From NCBI GenBank assembly GCA_048267165.1, contig JBLWYD010000011.1:1-64000 (forward strand): DNA of 64,000 bases, in the 5' to 3' direction. This document shows, piece by piece, positions 52,104 to 60,297 of this stretch; the first letter of the stretch is position 1; each line of letters opens with the position of its first letter. Below the pieces are notes generated by a model. That model was not told where the DNA came from. It did no database searches and worked only from the letters and a program-made list of their open reading frames with translations. This DNA comes from PGYR01 sp048267165 (GTDB lineage: Bacteria > Bacteroidota > Ignavibacteria > Kapaibacteriales > UBA2268). Both the position numbers and the translations under genes were made by a program.

Positions 52104-52521
52104 TGTCAACTGTCTCTATAGTACCTGAAATAGAACAAGCCTGTTTTACAGTATTATAGATAGTTCCGAACTTCTCTATATTCTTTTTTAGCATCTCAGT
52201 ATTTAGCTTTGGGTCATTGCTGTATATAGTCAGCTTATAATCTATATGATCCATGCGTGGTGGATTTTCTAGACGAGTTGCATTTACAACAACATTAGCT
52301 TTATCATACTTGAAGTGCATCATTTCCGAAAAGCGTTCTACATTTTTGAGCATACAAGCACAGAAAGAACCCAAGAATAACTCTGCGGGATTAGGCAATT
52401 CTTCAGCCGTTTCAGCAGTAGTACCGAAGTCTATTTCTGATTGCTTTACACTAATAATTGCATCTTGATTAGCAATTGATGCAGCTGTTATTTGATATTT
52501 TAATAGCTGTTTTTCTCTCAT
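52096..52521 (-). CDS. OsmC-family peroxiredoxin-like protein
   Basis: 141 residues. The OsmC/Ohr-like pattern is seen in EELPNPAELFLGSFCACMLKNVERFSEMM (first Cys region) and TVKQACSISGTIE (second Cys). Such proteins reduce organic peroxides with paired cysteines. Located between the thioredoxin and the permease in the arsenic operon with overlaps on both sides, which suggests thiol-dependent detoxification linked to arsenic stress. Confidence 0.85.
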   Translation of the reverse strand: MREKQLLKYQITAASIANQDAIISVKQSEIDFGTTAETAEELPNPAELFLGSFCACMLKNVERFSEMMHFKYDKANVVVNATRLENPPRMDHIDYKLTIYSNDPKLNTEMLKKNIEKFGTIYNTVKQACSISGTIETVDNV

Positions 52522-52754
52522 TGTAATAGTTCCAAAACTTCTGATTTTGAAGGTACTCTACCCTTTATAGTAATCACATCGTCTATCACCAATGCTGGTG
52601 TTGTCATTATGTTGAATTTTATAATCTCAGCTATATCTTCTACTTTTTCTACTGTTGCATCTATATCATTTTCAGCAACTACATCTTTCACAATGCTTGT
52701 CATTGTTATACATTTAGGACATCCCGTTCCCAATATCTTAATTACTTTTGTCAT
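52518..52754 (-). CDS. Small thioredoxin-family protein
   Basis: 78 residues from the ATG at 52754 (nine bases inside a longer frame whose first codon is less likely). MTKVIKILGTGCPKCITMTSIVKDVV carries the redox pair CPKC at 12-15, and TPALVIDDVITIKGRVP the cis-Pro loop. This is the redox-active disulfide protein 2 type. It may reduce the adjacent thioredoxin-coupled ArsC enzymes. Overlaps osmC by four bases. Confidence 0.85.
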   Translation of the reverse strand: MTKVIKILGTGCPKCITMTSIVKDVVAENDIDATVEKVEDIAEIIKFNIMTTPALVIDDVITIKGRVPSKSEVLELLQ

Positions 52755-52806
52755 TTTATACACCTATTTTAGTTTATTATATAATTTTATCTTAAATATG
52801 ATTGTT

Positions 52807-53217
52807 CTATTTCAAGCTAGTTACAAACTCTCTAGCATAAGCATCTATTTCATCTCTTACTGAAGCGAAAGCTGTTGCAATCTCTTCCTCAGTTCCTTTC
52901 ACCTTTGATGGATCTGCAAACCATTGATGGATTGACTTGTGATTACCAGGAATTACAGGGCATCTCTCTTTAGCACTATTACAAACGGTGATAACATAAT
53001 CAAACTCTACATTTGGCAAATCATCAACAGTTTTAGAGGTGTGATTGCTAATATCTATTCCAATCTCTGCCATAGTTTTGATAGCGTTTGGGTTTACTTC
53101 TTCTGGCTCTAGACCTGCAGAATATACATTGTGTTCTTCACCTAGGTGTTTTCTGAATAGCCCTTCAGCCAGTTGACTACGGCAAGCGTTAGCTCTGCAT
53201 AATATTATTAGATTCAT
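52807..53217 (-). CDS. arsC: Arsenate reductase, thioredoxin-coupled, variant active-site loop
   Basis: 136 residues. Low-molecular-weight phosphatase fold with C7 and R13 in CRANACRSQ, and the redox cysteines C79 and C86 in VCNSAKERCP, the triad used to reduce arsenate and relay electrons to thioredoxin. The loop differs from the usual CTGNSCR: Arg-Ala replaces Thr-Gly and Ala replaces Ser. A tandem paralogue follows 38 bases upstream (53256-53666), about two-thirds identical by eye. Confidence 0.88.
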   Translation of the reverse strand: MNLIILCRANACRSQLAEGLFRKHLGEEHNVYSAGLEPEEVNPNAIKTMAEIGIDISNHTSKTVDDLPNVEFDYVITVCNSAKERCPVIPGNHKSIHQWFADPSKVKGTEEEIATAFASVRDEIDAYAREFVTSLK

Positions 53218-53255
53218 TTATTCTCTCATTTTAACATTAGTAAGTAGCTTAAAAC

Positions 53256-53666
53256 TTACCCCAAACCTTCTACAAACTTCTTCGCATAAGCGTCAATTTC
53301 ATCTCTTACTGAAGCGAATACAGCAGCAATTTCTTCATCAGTTCCTTTTGCCGAAGCAGGGTCTCGGAAACTATGGTGTAGCTTCTTATGATTACCAGGT
53401 AATATAGGGCAGCTTTCTTTTGCATTGTCACATACGGTTAATACATAGTCATATTCTATCACCGGAAGATTATCAATTATATCTGATGTGTGACTAGTAA
53501 TGTCTATACCTATTTCAGCCATAGTTTTAATAGCATTAGGGTTAACCCCGTGTGCCTCTATACCAGCCGAATATACGTTATGACCTTCTCCCAAATGCTT
53601 TCGGAAAAGTCCTTCTGCTATTTGGCTACGGCAAGAATTACCTGTGCATAGTATTAGTAAATTCAT
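53256..53666 (-). CDS. arsC: Arsenate reductase, thioredoxin-coupled, canonical loop
   Basis: 136 residues, same length as its neighbour. The active-site loop CTGNSCRSQ (C7-R13) is the standard one, and C79 and C86 (VCDNAKESCP) complete the thiol relay. Asp in FRDPASA is the acid of the phosphatase fold. It reduces arsenate to arsenite for export by Acr3, whose gene overlaps its start by four bases. Confidence 0.92.
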   Translation of the reverse strand: MNLLILCTGNSCRSQIAEGLFRKHLGEGHNVYSAGIEAHGVNPNAIKTMAEIGIDITSHTSDIIDNLPVIEYDYVLTVCDNAKESCPILPGNHKKLHHSFRDPASAKGTDEEIAAVFASVRDEIDAYAKKFVEGLG

Positions 53667-54712
53667 TTTTTCTCTCCACTATAATATTTTTTCTTTAACC
53701 AAAATGATACTCTTACAAGTAGTATTAGTGCAGGTACTTCTACTAGTGGGCCAACAACGCCTGCGAATGCTTGACCTGAGTTCAATCCGAATACGGCTAT
53801 TGCTACTGCGATAGCTAACTCGAAATTATTACCAGCTGCTGTGAATGAAATTGCAGCGTTCTTATCGTATTCTGTACCCATATACTTACTCAAGAAAAAT
53901 CCGATTAGGAACATCAGCGCAAAGTATATTAGAAGTGGAACTGCTATTATAAGTACGTCAGTCGGTATTTCTACTATTAGCTCACCTTTGAGTGAGAACA
54001 TAACCACAATAGTGAATAGCAATGCTATAAGCGTTAGTGGCGATATAGTAGGTATGAACTTATTCTCATACCAATCCTTGCCTTTTAGCTTAACTAGCAA
54101 TGTACGGCTCAATATACCCAGTAAAAAGGGTATGCCTAAGTAGATTGCTACGCTTTCTGCTATTAGCGAGATAGGAATATCTATAATTGCACTTTCGAAT
54201 CCGAAATATGGAGGCAATATTGTGATGAAAAACCAAGCATAAAAACTATATGTGAACACTTGGAAAATGCTATTCAAAGCAACTAATCCTGCTCCGTATT
54301 CGCTATTCCCTTCTGCCAAATCATTCCATACTAGCACCATTGCTATACAGCGGGCTAATCCTATGAGGATAAGTCCTACCATATACTCTGGATAATCGTG
54401 TAGGAAAGTTATTGCTAATATAAACATCAGCACTGGGCCTATAATCCAGTTAAGGACTAAGGAAATAGATAGCACTTTTGTATTCTTAAATATCTTCGGC
54501 AATAGTCGATAATTGACTTTTGCAAGAGGTGGATACATCATTATTATCAATCCGATTGCTATAGGAATATTAGTCGTTCCTTCGCTCATCGATTCGATTA
54601 ATACCGGCATTGAAGGTATGAAGTACCCAAGAGCAACACCCAACGCCATGGCAATAAATATCCATAGCGTTAGGTAGTTGTCTAAAAAGCTTAAGCGTTT
54701 TTCAGTCATCAT
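53663..54712 (-). CDS. arsB: Acr3-family arsenite efflux transporter
   Basis: 349 residues with ten spans. The conserved Cys C122 in GLARCIAMVLVWNDLAEGN and the NNFELAIAVAIAVFG block near the C terminus are hallmarks of ACR3 (BART superfamily). It exports arsenite, driven by the membrane potential. Stop and start overlap with arsC by four bases, and it follows arsI without a gap. Product name follows common ACR3 annotation as ArsB; it is not the unrelated ArsB of E. coli. Confidence 0.94.
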   Translation of the reverse strand: MMTEKRLSFLDNYLTLWIFIAMALGVALGYFIPSMPVLIESMSEGTTNIPIAIGLIIMMYPPLAKVNYRLLPKIFKNTKVLSISLVLNWIIGPVLMFILAITFLHDYPEYMVGLILIGLARCIAMVLVWNDLAEGNSEYGAGLVALNSIFQVFTYSFYAWFFITILPPYFGFESAIIDIPISLIAESVAIYLGIPFLLGILSRTLLVKLKGKDWYENKFIPTISPLTLIALLFTIVVMFSLKGELIVEIPTDVLIIAVPLLIYFALMFLIGFFLSKYMGTEYDKNAAISFTAAGNNFELAIAVAIAVFGLNSGQAFAGVVGPLVEVPALILLVRVSFWLKKKYYSGEKK

Positions 54713-55210
54713 TTATCCAAGTTTAATCGGTGCTTGTGGAGTACAACAAGCAGCAGATTCTTCTTCAGTAGTACAGCAATCATTATCAACATTTGGAGTA
54801 CAACAAGCTGATGCCTCTTGCGAAGCGTACTTAGGGTCGTTGAACTCTACATCACTGTTGAAAGTATAAATCTCCCATTGGTGACCGTCTGGGTCAGTTA
54901 CCCAAAACTTATCTTGATTCGCATAGCAACAGTTCGTACCCATTTCTTCTAGTACATCTAAGTGATTGCTCTTCGCTTGCTCTAGTCTATTTACGACTAC
55001 TTCTAGCGAATCAGCTACGAAACCTAAGTGTCCAAAATTTGAACGAACTCTATCTTTATTCTGTACAAAACTGATTACCAAAGCAGGGTTTTCTAATTCA
55101 AATTTAACATAATCAGATTTCACTTTTGTAGCTTTTTGATTGAAAAAAAGCTCATAAAATTCTTTTGTTCTAGCGGCATCAGCCACATATAAACTTACAT
55201 GCATTTTCAT
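54713..55210 (-). CDS. arsI: ArsI/CadI family C-As lyase-like VOC protein
   Basis: 165 residues from the ATG at 55210 (MKMHVSLYV); a start at 55231 would overlap arsR. VOC fold with metal ligands H4, H61 and E113 and the substrate thiols C94-C95 in TNCCY, corresponding to the residues needed by ArsI to cleave methyl or phenyl groups from trivalent organoarsenicals. The C terminus carries three Cys-Cys pairs (136-137, 145-146, 155-156), which may bind further metal or arsenic. Confidence 0.9.
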   Translation of the reverse strand: MKMHVSLYVADAARTKEFYELFFNQKATKVKSDYVKFELENPALVISFVQNKDRVRSNFGHLGFVADSLEVVVNRLEQAKSNHLDVLEEMGTNCCYANQDKFWVTDPDGHQWEIYTFNSDVEFNDPKYASQEASACCTPNVDNDCCTTEEESAACCTPQAPIKLG

Positions 55211-55221
55211 ATTATTACCTC

Positions 55222-55551
55222 TTAGCAACAATTATTAATTGGGTTTATTCTTTTTAAAAGATCGTCAAAAAGTAGTTTCATCTCGTCATATTGGTCAGAG
55301 TTTATGCAATAGCATACTTTCTTTCCGTCTATGTCTCCTCGTATCAACTCGCTGTCTTTCAGCACTTGCAAATGCTGAAGCACGGTTGTACGTCCTAGTG
55401 GTATGGCATCTGTTATATCACCCGTTATGCATACTTTGGTTTCGGCCAAATACCGCAGTATAGCAATGCGCGCCGGATGAGATAACGCCTTAGCATAAGC
55501 AGCGGCCTGTTGCTGCTCGGCTGGAAATATTTCCGATTTGTTAGATATCAT
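55222..55551 (-). CDS. arsR: ArsR-family metalloregulator
   Basis: 109 residues. Winged helix with AKALSHPARIAILRYLAE, TTVLQHLQVLKDSELIRGDIDGKKVCYCIN. Cysteines at C41, two in KKVCYCIN and a terminal Cys pair could form the arsenite site; their arrangement is not the E. coli CxCxxC one. First gene of the arsenic operon and presumably its repressor. A dyad lies 18-51 bases before its start. Confidence 0.92.
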   Translation of the reverse strand: MISNKSEIFPAEQQQAAAYAKALSHPARIAILRYLAETKVCITGDITDAIPLGRTTVLQHLQVLKDSELIRGDIDGKKVCYCINSDQYDEMKLLFDDLLKRINPINNCC

Positions 55552-55568
55552 GATAACCTAAAATTTTG

Positions 55569-55602
55569 TTTCGTTCTATTGTCGTAAACATACGACACGA
55601 AA
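55569..55602. promoter_or_regulatory. Candidate ArsR operator
   Basis: TGTCGTA (55580-55586) and TACGACA (55591-55597) form a perfect inverted repeat with a four-base centre, nested in TTTCGT (55569-55574) / ACGAAA (55597-55602). The site lies between arsR and the divergent gene at 55739. On the minus strand TATGTTTA within it resembles a -7 box, so binding would block RNA polymerase. Confidence 0.6.
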
Positions 55603-55699
55603 TTAAGAAATATATTTTAACTTGCAAGAATTTTAAACATTATTTAATATTTTTCGTTTCTTTATATAATGACTCTTTTAAATTGACATAAAAATTAAT

Positions 55700-55707
55700 T
55701 AACTTTG
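55700..55707 (+). promoter_or_regulatory. Candidate -7 box of the three-gene module
   Basis: TAACTTTG fits TAnnTTTG and lies 31 bases before the ATG at 55739. A TTG at about 55683 is at a shorter distance than usual. Confidence 0.4.
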
Positions 55708-55738
55708 GTAACACAATTTAAATAATTGCGAGTAAGGT

Positions 55739-56470
55739 ATGAGTAGATATAAAAACGCTCCTTTAATTGAAGTCCTTTTAGAGTTATTCTGGGGAACTGA
55801 GGAAGATGGTATTCCCAAGGGGTTTGACTACCTACATGGTGAGCTTTACAGTAATGTAAAGGAACAATATCCTAATAGGGAGACAATTTATCCAGATATG
55901 ATGCCCCCTCTTGAAATACTCAAACATAGACCTATTTATAGATTTCGTAAAACACCTAATGGATACCCCTTAATTCAAATTGGACCAGGACTTGTTACAG
56001 TTAATACTGTCGACTCTAATTATGATTGGGATGATTTTGTGAATGAAATAAGATACACAATATTGGCTCTGAATAATAGTGAGAGTTTTGGGAATAAAAT
56101 ACAGAAGTTAAGATTAACTTATTTCGATTTTATTGAAGTTAATTTTGATGAAAACAGTTTATTCAGTTACTTATCAGAGAATTTTAATTTGAATGTCAAG
56201 CAAAATATTATTTCTAGTCCAGATGATTTATTATCTCTTAATACTAGTTTTACCTATAAAGTCTCTGACAATATAGTTGTATTTACACTAAAAAAGGCAG
56301 AAGTAAAAGGTAAAGTTGGTATTTGGATGGAAACAGCAATTAATAGTGAGGAAAAAGAATTTGATTTACAAGGTATAATTGACTGGTCTACAATAGCTCA
56401 TGAACAGTGTAAAATAATTTTTGATAAAACATTTGAAGGTCCAATGTTAAATAAAATAAAAGGTATATAA
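55739..56470 (+). CDS. TIGR04255-like protein
   Basis: 243 residues. The N-terminal region NAPLIEVLLELFWGTEEDG and LIQIGPGLVTVNTVDSNYDWDDFVNEIRYTILAL follow the TIGR04255 pattern, a family of bacterial proteins without known role. Later parts are strand-rich (KLRLTYFDFIEVNF, VVFTLKKAEVKGKVGIWMETAINS) and end in a helix with WSTIAHEQCKIIFDKTFEG. First of three tightly packed genes; the next starts directly after its stop. Confidence 0.7.
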   Translation: MSRYKNAPLIEVLLELFWGTEEDGIPKGFDYLHGELYSNVKEQYPNRETIYPDMMPPLEILKHRPIYRFRKTPNGYPLIQIGPGLVTVNTVDSNYDWDDFVNEIRYTILALNNSESFGNKIQKLRLTYFDFIEVNFDENSLFSYLSENFNLNVKQNIISSPDDLLSLNTSFTYKVSDNIVVFTLKKAEVKGKVGIWMETAINSEEKEFDLQGIIDWSTIAHEQCKIIFDKTFEGPMLNKIKGI

Positions 56471-56863
56471 ATGAATATAGATATCATACCGCCGAATTTA
56501 CCGACATCTGTTCCTAGTGTTAATGCTGAAATTGAGAATAAGTTTTTAATCCCAAAACAGATAATAACAAGAAGAATTTCAAGTGAGGAATCTAAATATT
56601 ATAATCTTGAGAATAGTCTCACAATGAATGCATCATCATTATTATTACTAGAATTAGAAAAATCACAAATTAAAACTAATAAATCAATTGTTTCAGTTCA
56701 CTCAAATAATTTTGATAAATATAAAGTTAACTTTAACTTATTAGCTGATGAGAGAATTGAATATAAAGTTTCAGACTTCACACCAAATTATAATTTTATT
56801 GATGATGAAGAATTTGAATTCGAACTAACAGAAAAGGTTTATAAATTGGACTTTAACATATAA
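56471..56863 (+). CDS. Hypothetical protein, middle gene of the module
   Basis: 130 residues, acidic and Asn/Ser-rich, with no family recognised. The motif LEKSQIKTNKSIVSVHSNNFDKYKVNFN and the strand-rich ending (EFEFELTEKVYKLDFNI) suggest a small beta domain. It begins with no gap after the TIGR04255-like gene and shares one base with the third gene (TAATG), so the three are a strict translational unit. Confidence 0.6.
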   Translation: MNIDIIPPNLPTSVPSVNAEIENKFLIPKQIITRRISSEESKYYNLENSLTMNASSLLLLELEKSQIKTNKSIVSVHSNNFDKYKVNFNLLADERIEYKVSDFTPNYNFIDDEEFEFELTEKVYKLDFNI

Positions 56864-57417
56864 TGAATTCTTGGTATGACATAGAAAATATTGATACAAG
56901 CAAAACTTATCAAGGTGATTTGCTTAAAGATGTTATAGTCTCTAATGTTATAGAAAAGAAGAGAATGAAAGTAAATGCTGTCATTCTCAACCAAAGTTGT
57001 GATTTAGTTAATAAGATTACTGATGATAAACCAGTTACATTAGCCATTATAGTTGGTTTAAAAGAATACTTTACGGATATAGTGAATAAAGGTAATGGTA
57101 TAGGTGAAAAAGCGTTAAAAAAGGAATTTGAAGCTCTAAATAGAAATCACATCCACAATCTATTTGTATTGGATAGATGTAGTGATGAATTTTTTGATAA
57201 TGATTATATGCTTGCTGTTTTTACAACACTATTTGTTATAAAGTTTGGAGATTTAAAAGAGCAGATTAAAACTAATCATATTCTAAAAGCTAGAATTAAA
57301 AGTCCTTATAGAGAAAAATTAACTCATCAATTTGCACATAGTTATTCAAGAGTTGCCTTAGATAATGATCTAATAACACCTGAGAATGATTATTATAAAT
57401 CGGTAATTAATAGTTAG
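56863..57417 (+). CDS. Hypothetical protein with NQSCDL motif
   Basis: 184 residues. The N-terminal part has VNAVILNQSCDLVNK, a pattern (VIxxSxxCD) found in small proteins that accompany defence-like or phage-related modules, but I cannot name the family. The remainder is helical with conserved-looking FVLDRCSDEFF and SPYREKLTHQFAHSYSRV. It is the last gene of the three-gene module; a pyrimidine-rich tract follows. Confidence 0.6.
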   Translation: MNSWYDIENIDTSKTYQGDLLKDVIVSNVIEKKRMKVNAVILNQSCDLVNKITDDKPVTLAIIVGLKEYFTDIVNKGNGIGEKALKKEFEALNRNHIHNLFVLDRCSDEFFDNDYMLAVFTTLFVIKFGDLKEQIKTNHILKARIKSPYREKLTHQFAHSYSRVALDNDLITPENDYYKSVINS

Positions 57418-57541
57418 TATTGCAACTGAAGTAAGTTTGCCCCCCTTTTTTATTTATATCAATTTCACTTGTATTAATAATAAAATATAATTAAGTTACT
57501 GAATTGAAACTATATACATCACATTGAGGGATTAGATAATC

Positions 57542-57997
57542 ATGAAAAACATTGCCATTATTATAAGCATTATGATCTTAGGAATATCAAATATCAACCT
57601 AAATGCTAAGCCTAGTACTGACTCGAAAATTGAAGTTTGTGATGGAATAGATATTAGCCGAGTTGCCTCTATATTAGGTTGGAATCAAAGCCAGATAGAA
57701 ACTGAGTCATTATCGTCTTCTAGTAACCAAAGAAATGGTGTTTGTAGGTACGTACACGGTGATGAGGATTTGTTAATTATCGTCAAAGAAAAGAATAAAA
57801 GTCAAGAGAAAGGTGGAACTTACAGAGCGTTCGGAACCGTTGAAGGTGCCAAAATAAAAGGAACTGATAAATCAAATTTTCAGTTTAAGAATACTGTTGG
57901 TCAATATGAAGTTGAACTAAATTATGGTACAGAGAAAAGTTATGATGATGCATACGAACTAATGGAACAAATAACAGCGTTAGTTAATCAGTTGTAA
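57542..57997 (+). CDS. Hypothetical secreted protein
   Basis: 151 residues. A signal peptide (MKNIAIIISIMILGISNINLNAK) precedes one small alpha/beta domain with two Cys (C33, C67) that could bond. SRVASILGW...CRYVHGDEDLLIIVKEKNK is faintly like DUF3558-type lipoprotein domains, but not convincing. A single gene, 124 bases after the module and convergent with the AraC gene. Confidence 0.65.
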   Translation: MKNIAIIISIMILGISNINLNAKPSTDSKIEVCDGIDISRVASILGWNQSQIETESLSSSSNQRNGVCRYVHGDEDLLIIVKEKNKSQEKGGTYRAFGTVEGAKIKGTDKSNFQFKNTVGQYEVELNYGTEKSYDDAYELMEQITALVNQL

Positions 57998-58089
57998 ATA
58001 CTGAAGATGATAAGAAGTTGTGGAGTATGTTTTAACTTACAATAAAAAAGGTTGAAATAAAAAGATTTAAAAACCTAAAAAATATTAGA

Positions 58090-59103
58090 TTAGACATCCA
58101 ATTTATTTCTATACTCTTTGGGGGTCATTGTTGTCCATCTTTTGAATGATCTGTTAAAATTTGATGTGTCTGCATATCCCAATAGATAGCTAATCTCGCT
58201 TAAACTTAATTCGTGTCTTTTTATATAACTTATCGCAAAGTCTTTTCTGAGTTCATTAATGATTTCTTGAAATGTTATACCCTCGACTTTTAACTTCCGT
58301 TGGAGAGTACGAGGACTTATATTCAGGTGAGATGAGATTTGTTCTATAGTAGGGAACTCAGGTTTTTTTAGCTTAATCAACGATTGTTTTACTATAGATG
58401 AGAACCCTTGAACTTTGCTAATTTGTGATGTCTTTTCTTCGGCATATTTCAACAATACTCTTAGTAAGTTGAAATCGGCTGAGACAATTTTTTCTTCAAC
58501 ATCTCTCTTTTCAAGTAGGATTGAAATTACATCTTTATTAAACAAGACTTCACAACCAAAAACTCTCTCATACTCATGTTTATTAGTGGGTTTAGGCCAT
58601 GGAAGATGAACCTCAATTGGATGTTTCTTTTGTCTAGTTAAAGAAAAGAACTCTTGGACTGAGAATGCTAAAACACCATAAACAGTATGTTGAAAGGAGA
58701 CAAAAGATTTAGAAGACCATGACTCATCAGGTGTTAATATAATTTTGTAATGGTTTGATTCTTCAATTAGACTCATTGGAAGAACACTGCAACCAATGTT
58801 TGCAAATTCACAACAGTATTCTAATGCTTGTTTGACAGTTCTTGAGTTCTGCACTATCTGTGTTATTAAGCCCCCCGCCGCCAAATTAAGATTTTCACCA
58901 GCATGCAATCCGAAGTATTCGTCTTTAGTTGACCTTACAGCCATTTCTACAATTTCATTATAAACAACATCACTAACTATACATGTATCGCTAGATAGTT
59001 CTTCTTCAGTGAAATTACTTACTTTTACAAACTCATCCTTATCCCCTCCTATGCTTTCAGCAAAGTAAGCCAAGTTCAACACAAATCTTCCATTAAAAGC
59101 CAT
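58090..59103 (-). CDS. AraC-family regulator with arabinose-operon-like N-terminal domain
   Basis: 337 residues. The N-terminal ligand domain (about 1-215, of the Arabinose_bd/ArgR-like type with YFGLHAGENLNLAAGGLITQIVQNSRTV) is followed by two HTH motifs in FPTIEQISSHLNISPRTLQRKLKVEGITFQEIINELRKDFAISYIKR and LSEISYLLGYADTSNFNRSFKRWTTMTPKEYR. It is divergent from the operon at 59234-60695, with a palindrome in between. It probably controls that operon; the inducer is unknown. Confidence 0.9.
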   Translation of the reverse strand: MAFNGRFVLNLAYFAESIGGDKDEFVKVSNFTEEELSSDTCIVSDVVYNEIVEMAVRSTKDEYFGLHAGENLNLAAGGLITQIVQNSRTVKQALEYCCEFANIGCSVLPMSLIEESNHYKIILTPDESWSSKSFVSFQHTVYGVLAFSVQEFFSLTRQKKHPIEVHLPWPKPTNKHEYERVFGCEVLFNKDVISILLEKRDVEEKIVSADFNLLRVLLKYAEEKTSQISKVQGFSSIVKQSLIKLKKPEFPTIEQISSHLNISPRTLQRKLKVEGITFQEIINELRKDFAISYIKRHELSLSEISYLLGYADTSNFNRSFKRWTTMTPKEYRNKLDV

Positions 59104-59123
59104 AATTCATTCACCGAGATATG

Positions 59124-59152
59124 ATTGTCATTAAATGACAATAAGTTGTCAT
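59124..59152. promoter_or_regulatory. Candidate AraC operator
   Basis: ATTGTCATT-A-AATGACAAT is a 19-bp palindrome (59124-59142) followed by a third half-site TTGTCAT (59146-59152) in direct orientation. It lies 20 bases before the regulator start in the divergent promoter region. Confidence 0.6.
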
Positions 59153-59233
59153 GTTCTGATAAGTAATTTAATAAATTTTCGGCGAAGTTTGTATTGTAAT
59201 TAATCTGCACTCACAAAAATATAAGGTATTATT

Positions 59234-59836
59234 ATGAGACATTTAATAATCTTCGTTCTTGCTTTTGTAATGTCCAATATCAATTCTTACTCAGAAGAAA
59301 GCACTGAAAAAGTGAATTCCAATGATAAGGAATTAGCAGTAACAAATAACAACAAATTCCAATTAGAGACCGATCCAATAGCATTTGCAATTGTTGGAGG
59401 CTCTATACATGGAGCATATAACCTAGGGCAATTCAGATTTCAAATTGGTTTAGCTTTTTTGTCATTACCAAAGGCTCTGCAAGATAATGAAGAAGTATCA
59501 GAAGAGTTCATAGCTATCTCATTGAAGTATGACTACTTCTTGAATAACGTAACTGACAATGGGTTATTCATAGGAGCTACGGTTGATATTCTGGAATGGG
59601 AGTATGAAGATGAATTTCGAGAAACCATTAAAACTGAATCTTTCAATCTTGGCCTTAGAATTGGTTACAAATATGTACCATTTGATCATGAAAGTAGCTT
59701 TAGCGGTTTATATTTTACTCCATGGGTAGGATTGTCAAATATGCTGAATAACGATGACTTAAAATTTGAATCAGGAACTTATGAAAGAAAATCGCTTAAA
59801 ATATTTCCAACGATTCATGTTGGATGGGAGTTTTAA
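59234..59836 (+). CDS. Hypothetical outer membrane or secreted protein
   Basis: 200 residues with signal peptide (MRHLIIFVLAFVMSNINSYS). Alternating strands (QFRFQIGLAFLSLP, FIAISLKYDYFLNNV, FIGATVDILEWEYED, SFNLGLRIGYKYVPF, IFPTIHVGWEF) with a terminal Phe fit an eight-stranded outer membrane barrel. No family is recognised. First gene of a three-gene unit. Confidence 0.65.
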   Translation: MRHLIIFVLAFVMSNINSYSEESTEKVNSNDKELAVTNNNKFQLETDPIAFAIVGGSIHGAYNLGQFRFQIGLAFLSLPKALQDNEEVSEEFIAISLKYDYFLNNVTDNGLFIGATVDILEWEYEDEFRETIKTESFNLGLRIGYKYVPFDHESSFSGLYFTPWVGLSNMLNNDDLKFESGTYERKSLKIFPTIHVGWEF

Positions 59837-59838
59837 TC

Positions 59839-60297
59839 ATGAGAAAAATAGCTACTGAAATAATAATCGATGCACCAATAAATGAAGTTTGGGAGGTTCT
59901 AATGGATTTTGAATCTCACAAAAATTGGAATCCCTTTATTCGATCTATTAGCGGAGTCCCGACTCCTAATGAAACAATAGAGGTTCAAATAATTCAAAAA
60001 AATGATAAGACTATGAAGTTTTCTCCAATAGTGATTACAAATATGAAGGAAAAAGAATTTCGATGGAAGGGAAAATTATTCGCAGATGGGTTATTCGATG
60101 GTGAGCATTATTTCAAACTAGAGTCTTTAAGTTCTGATTCAACAAAACTAGTACATGGAGAAATTTTCACAGGTTTGCTAGCAAATGTATTATTTAAAAT
60201 GATTGGGGAAGAAACTAAAAATGGATTCAAAAGAATGAATTTTGCTATAAAAGGTGAAGTAGAAGAAATGTATAATAACCTAGGAATAATAAAATGA
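59839..60297 (+). CDS. SRPBCC-domain protein
   Basis: 152 residues from the ATG at 59839, two bases after the previous stop; an earlier in-frame GTG/TTG overlaps that gene. The START/Bet v 1-like fold is seen in IIIDAPINEVWEVLMDFESHKNWNPFIRSISG, FRWKGKLFADGLFDGEHYFKLE and the long C-terminal helix KNGFKRMNFAIKGEVEEMYNNL. These bind hydrophobic ligands or support polyketide-type chemistry; the ligand is unknown. Overlaps the next gene by four bases. Confidence 0.85.
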   Translation: MRKIATEIIIDAPINEVWEVLMDFESHKNWNPFIRSISGVPTPNETIEVQIIQKNDKTMKFSPIVITNMKEKEFRWKGKLFADGLFDGEHYFKLESLSSDSTKLVHGEIFTGLLANVLFKMIGEETKNGFKRMNFAIKGEVEEMYNNLGIIK

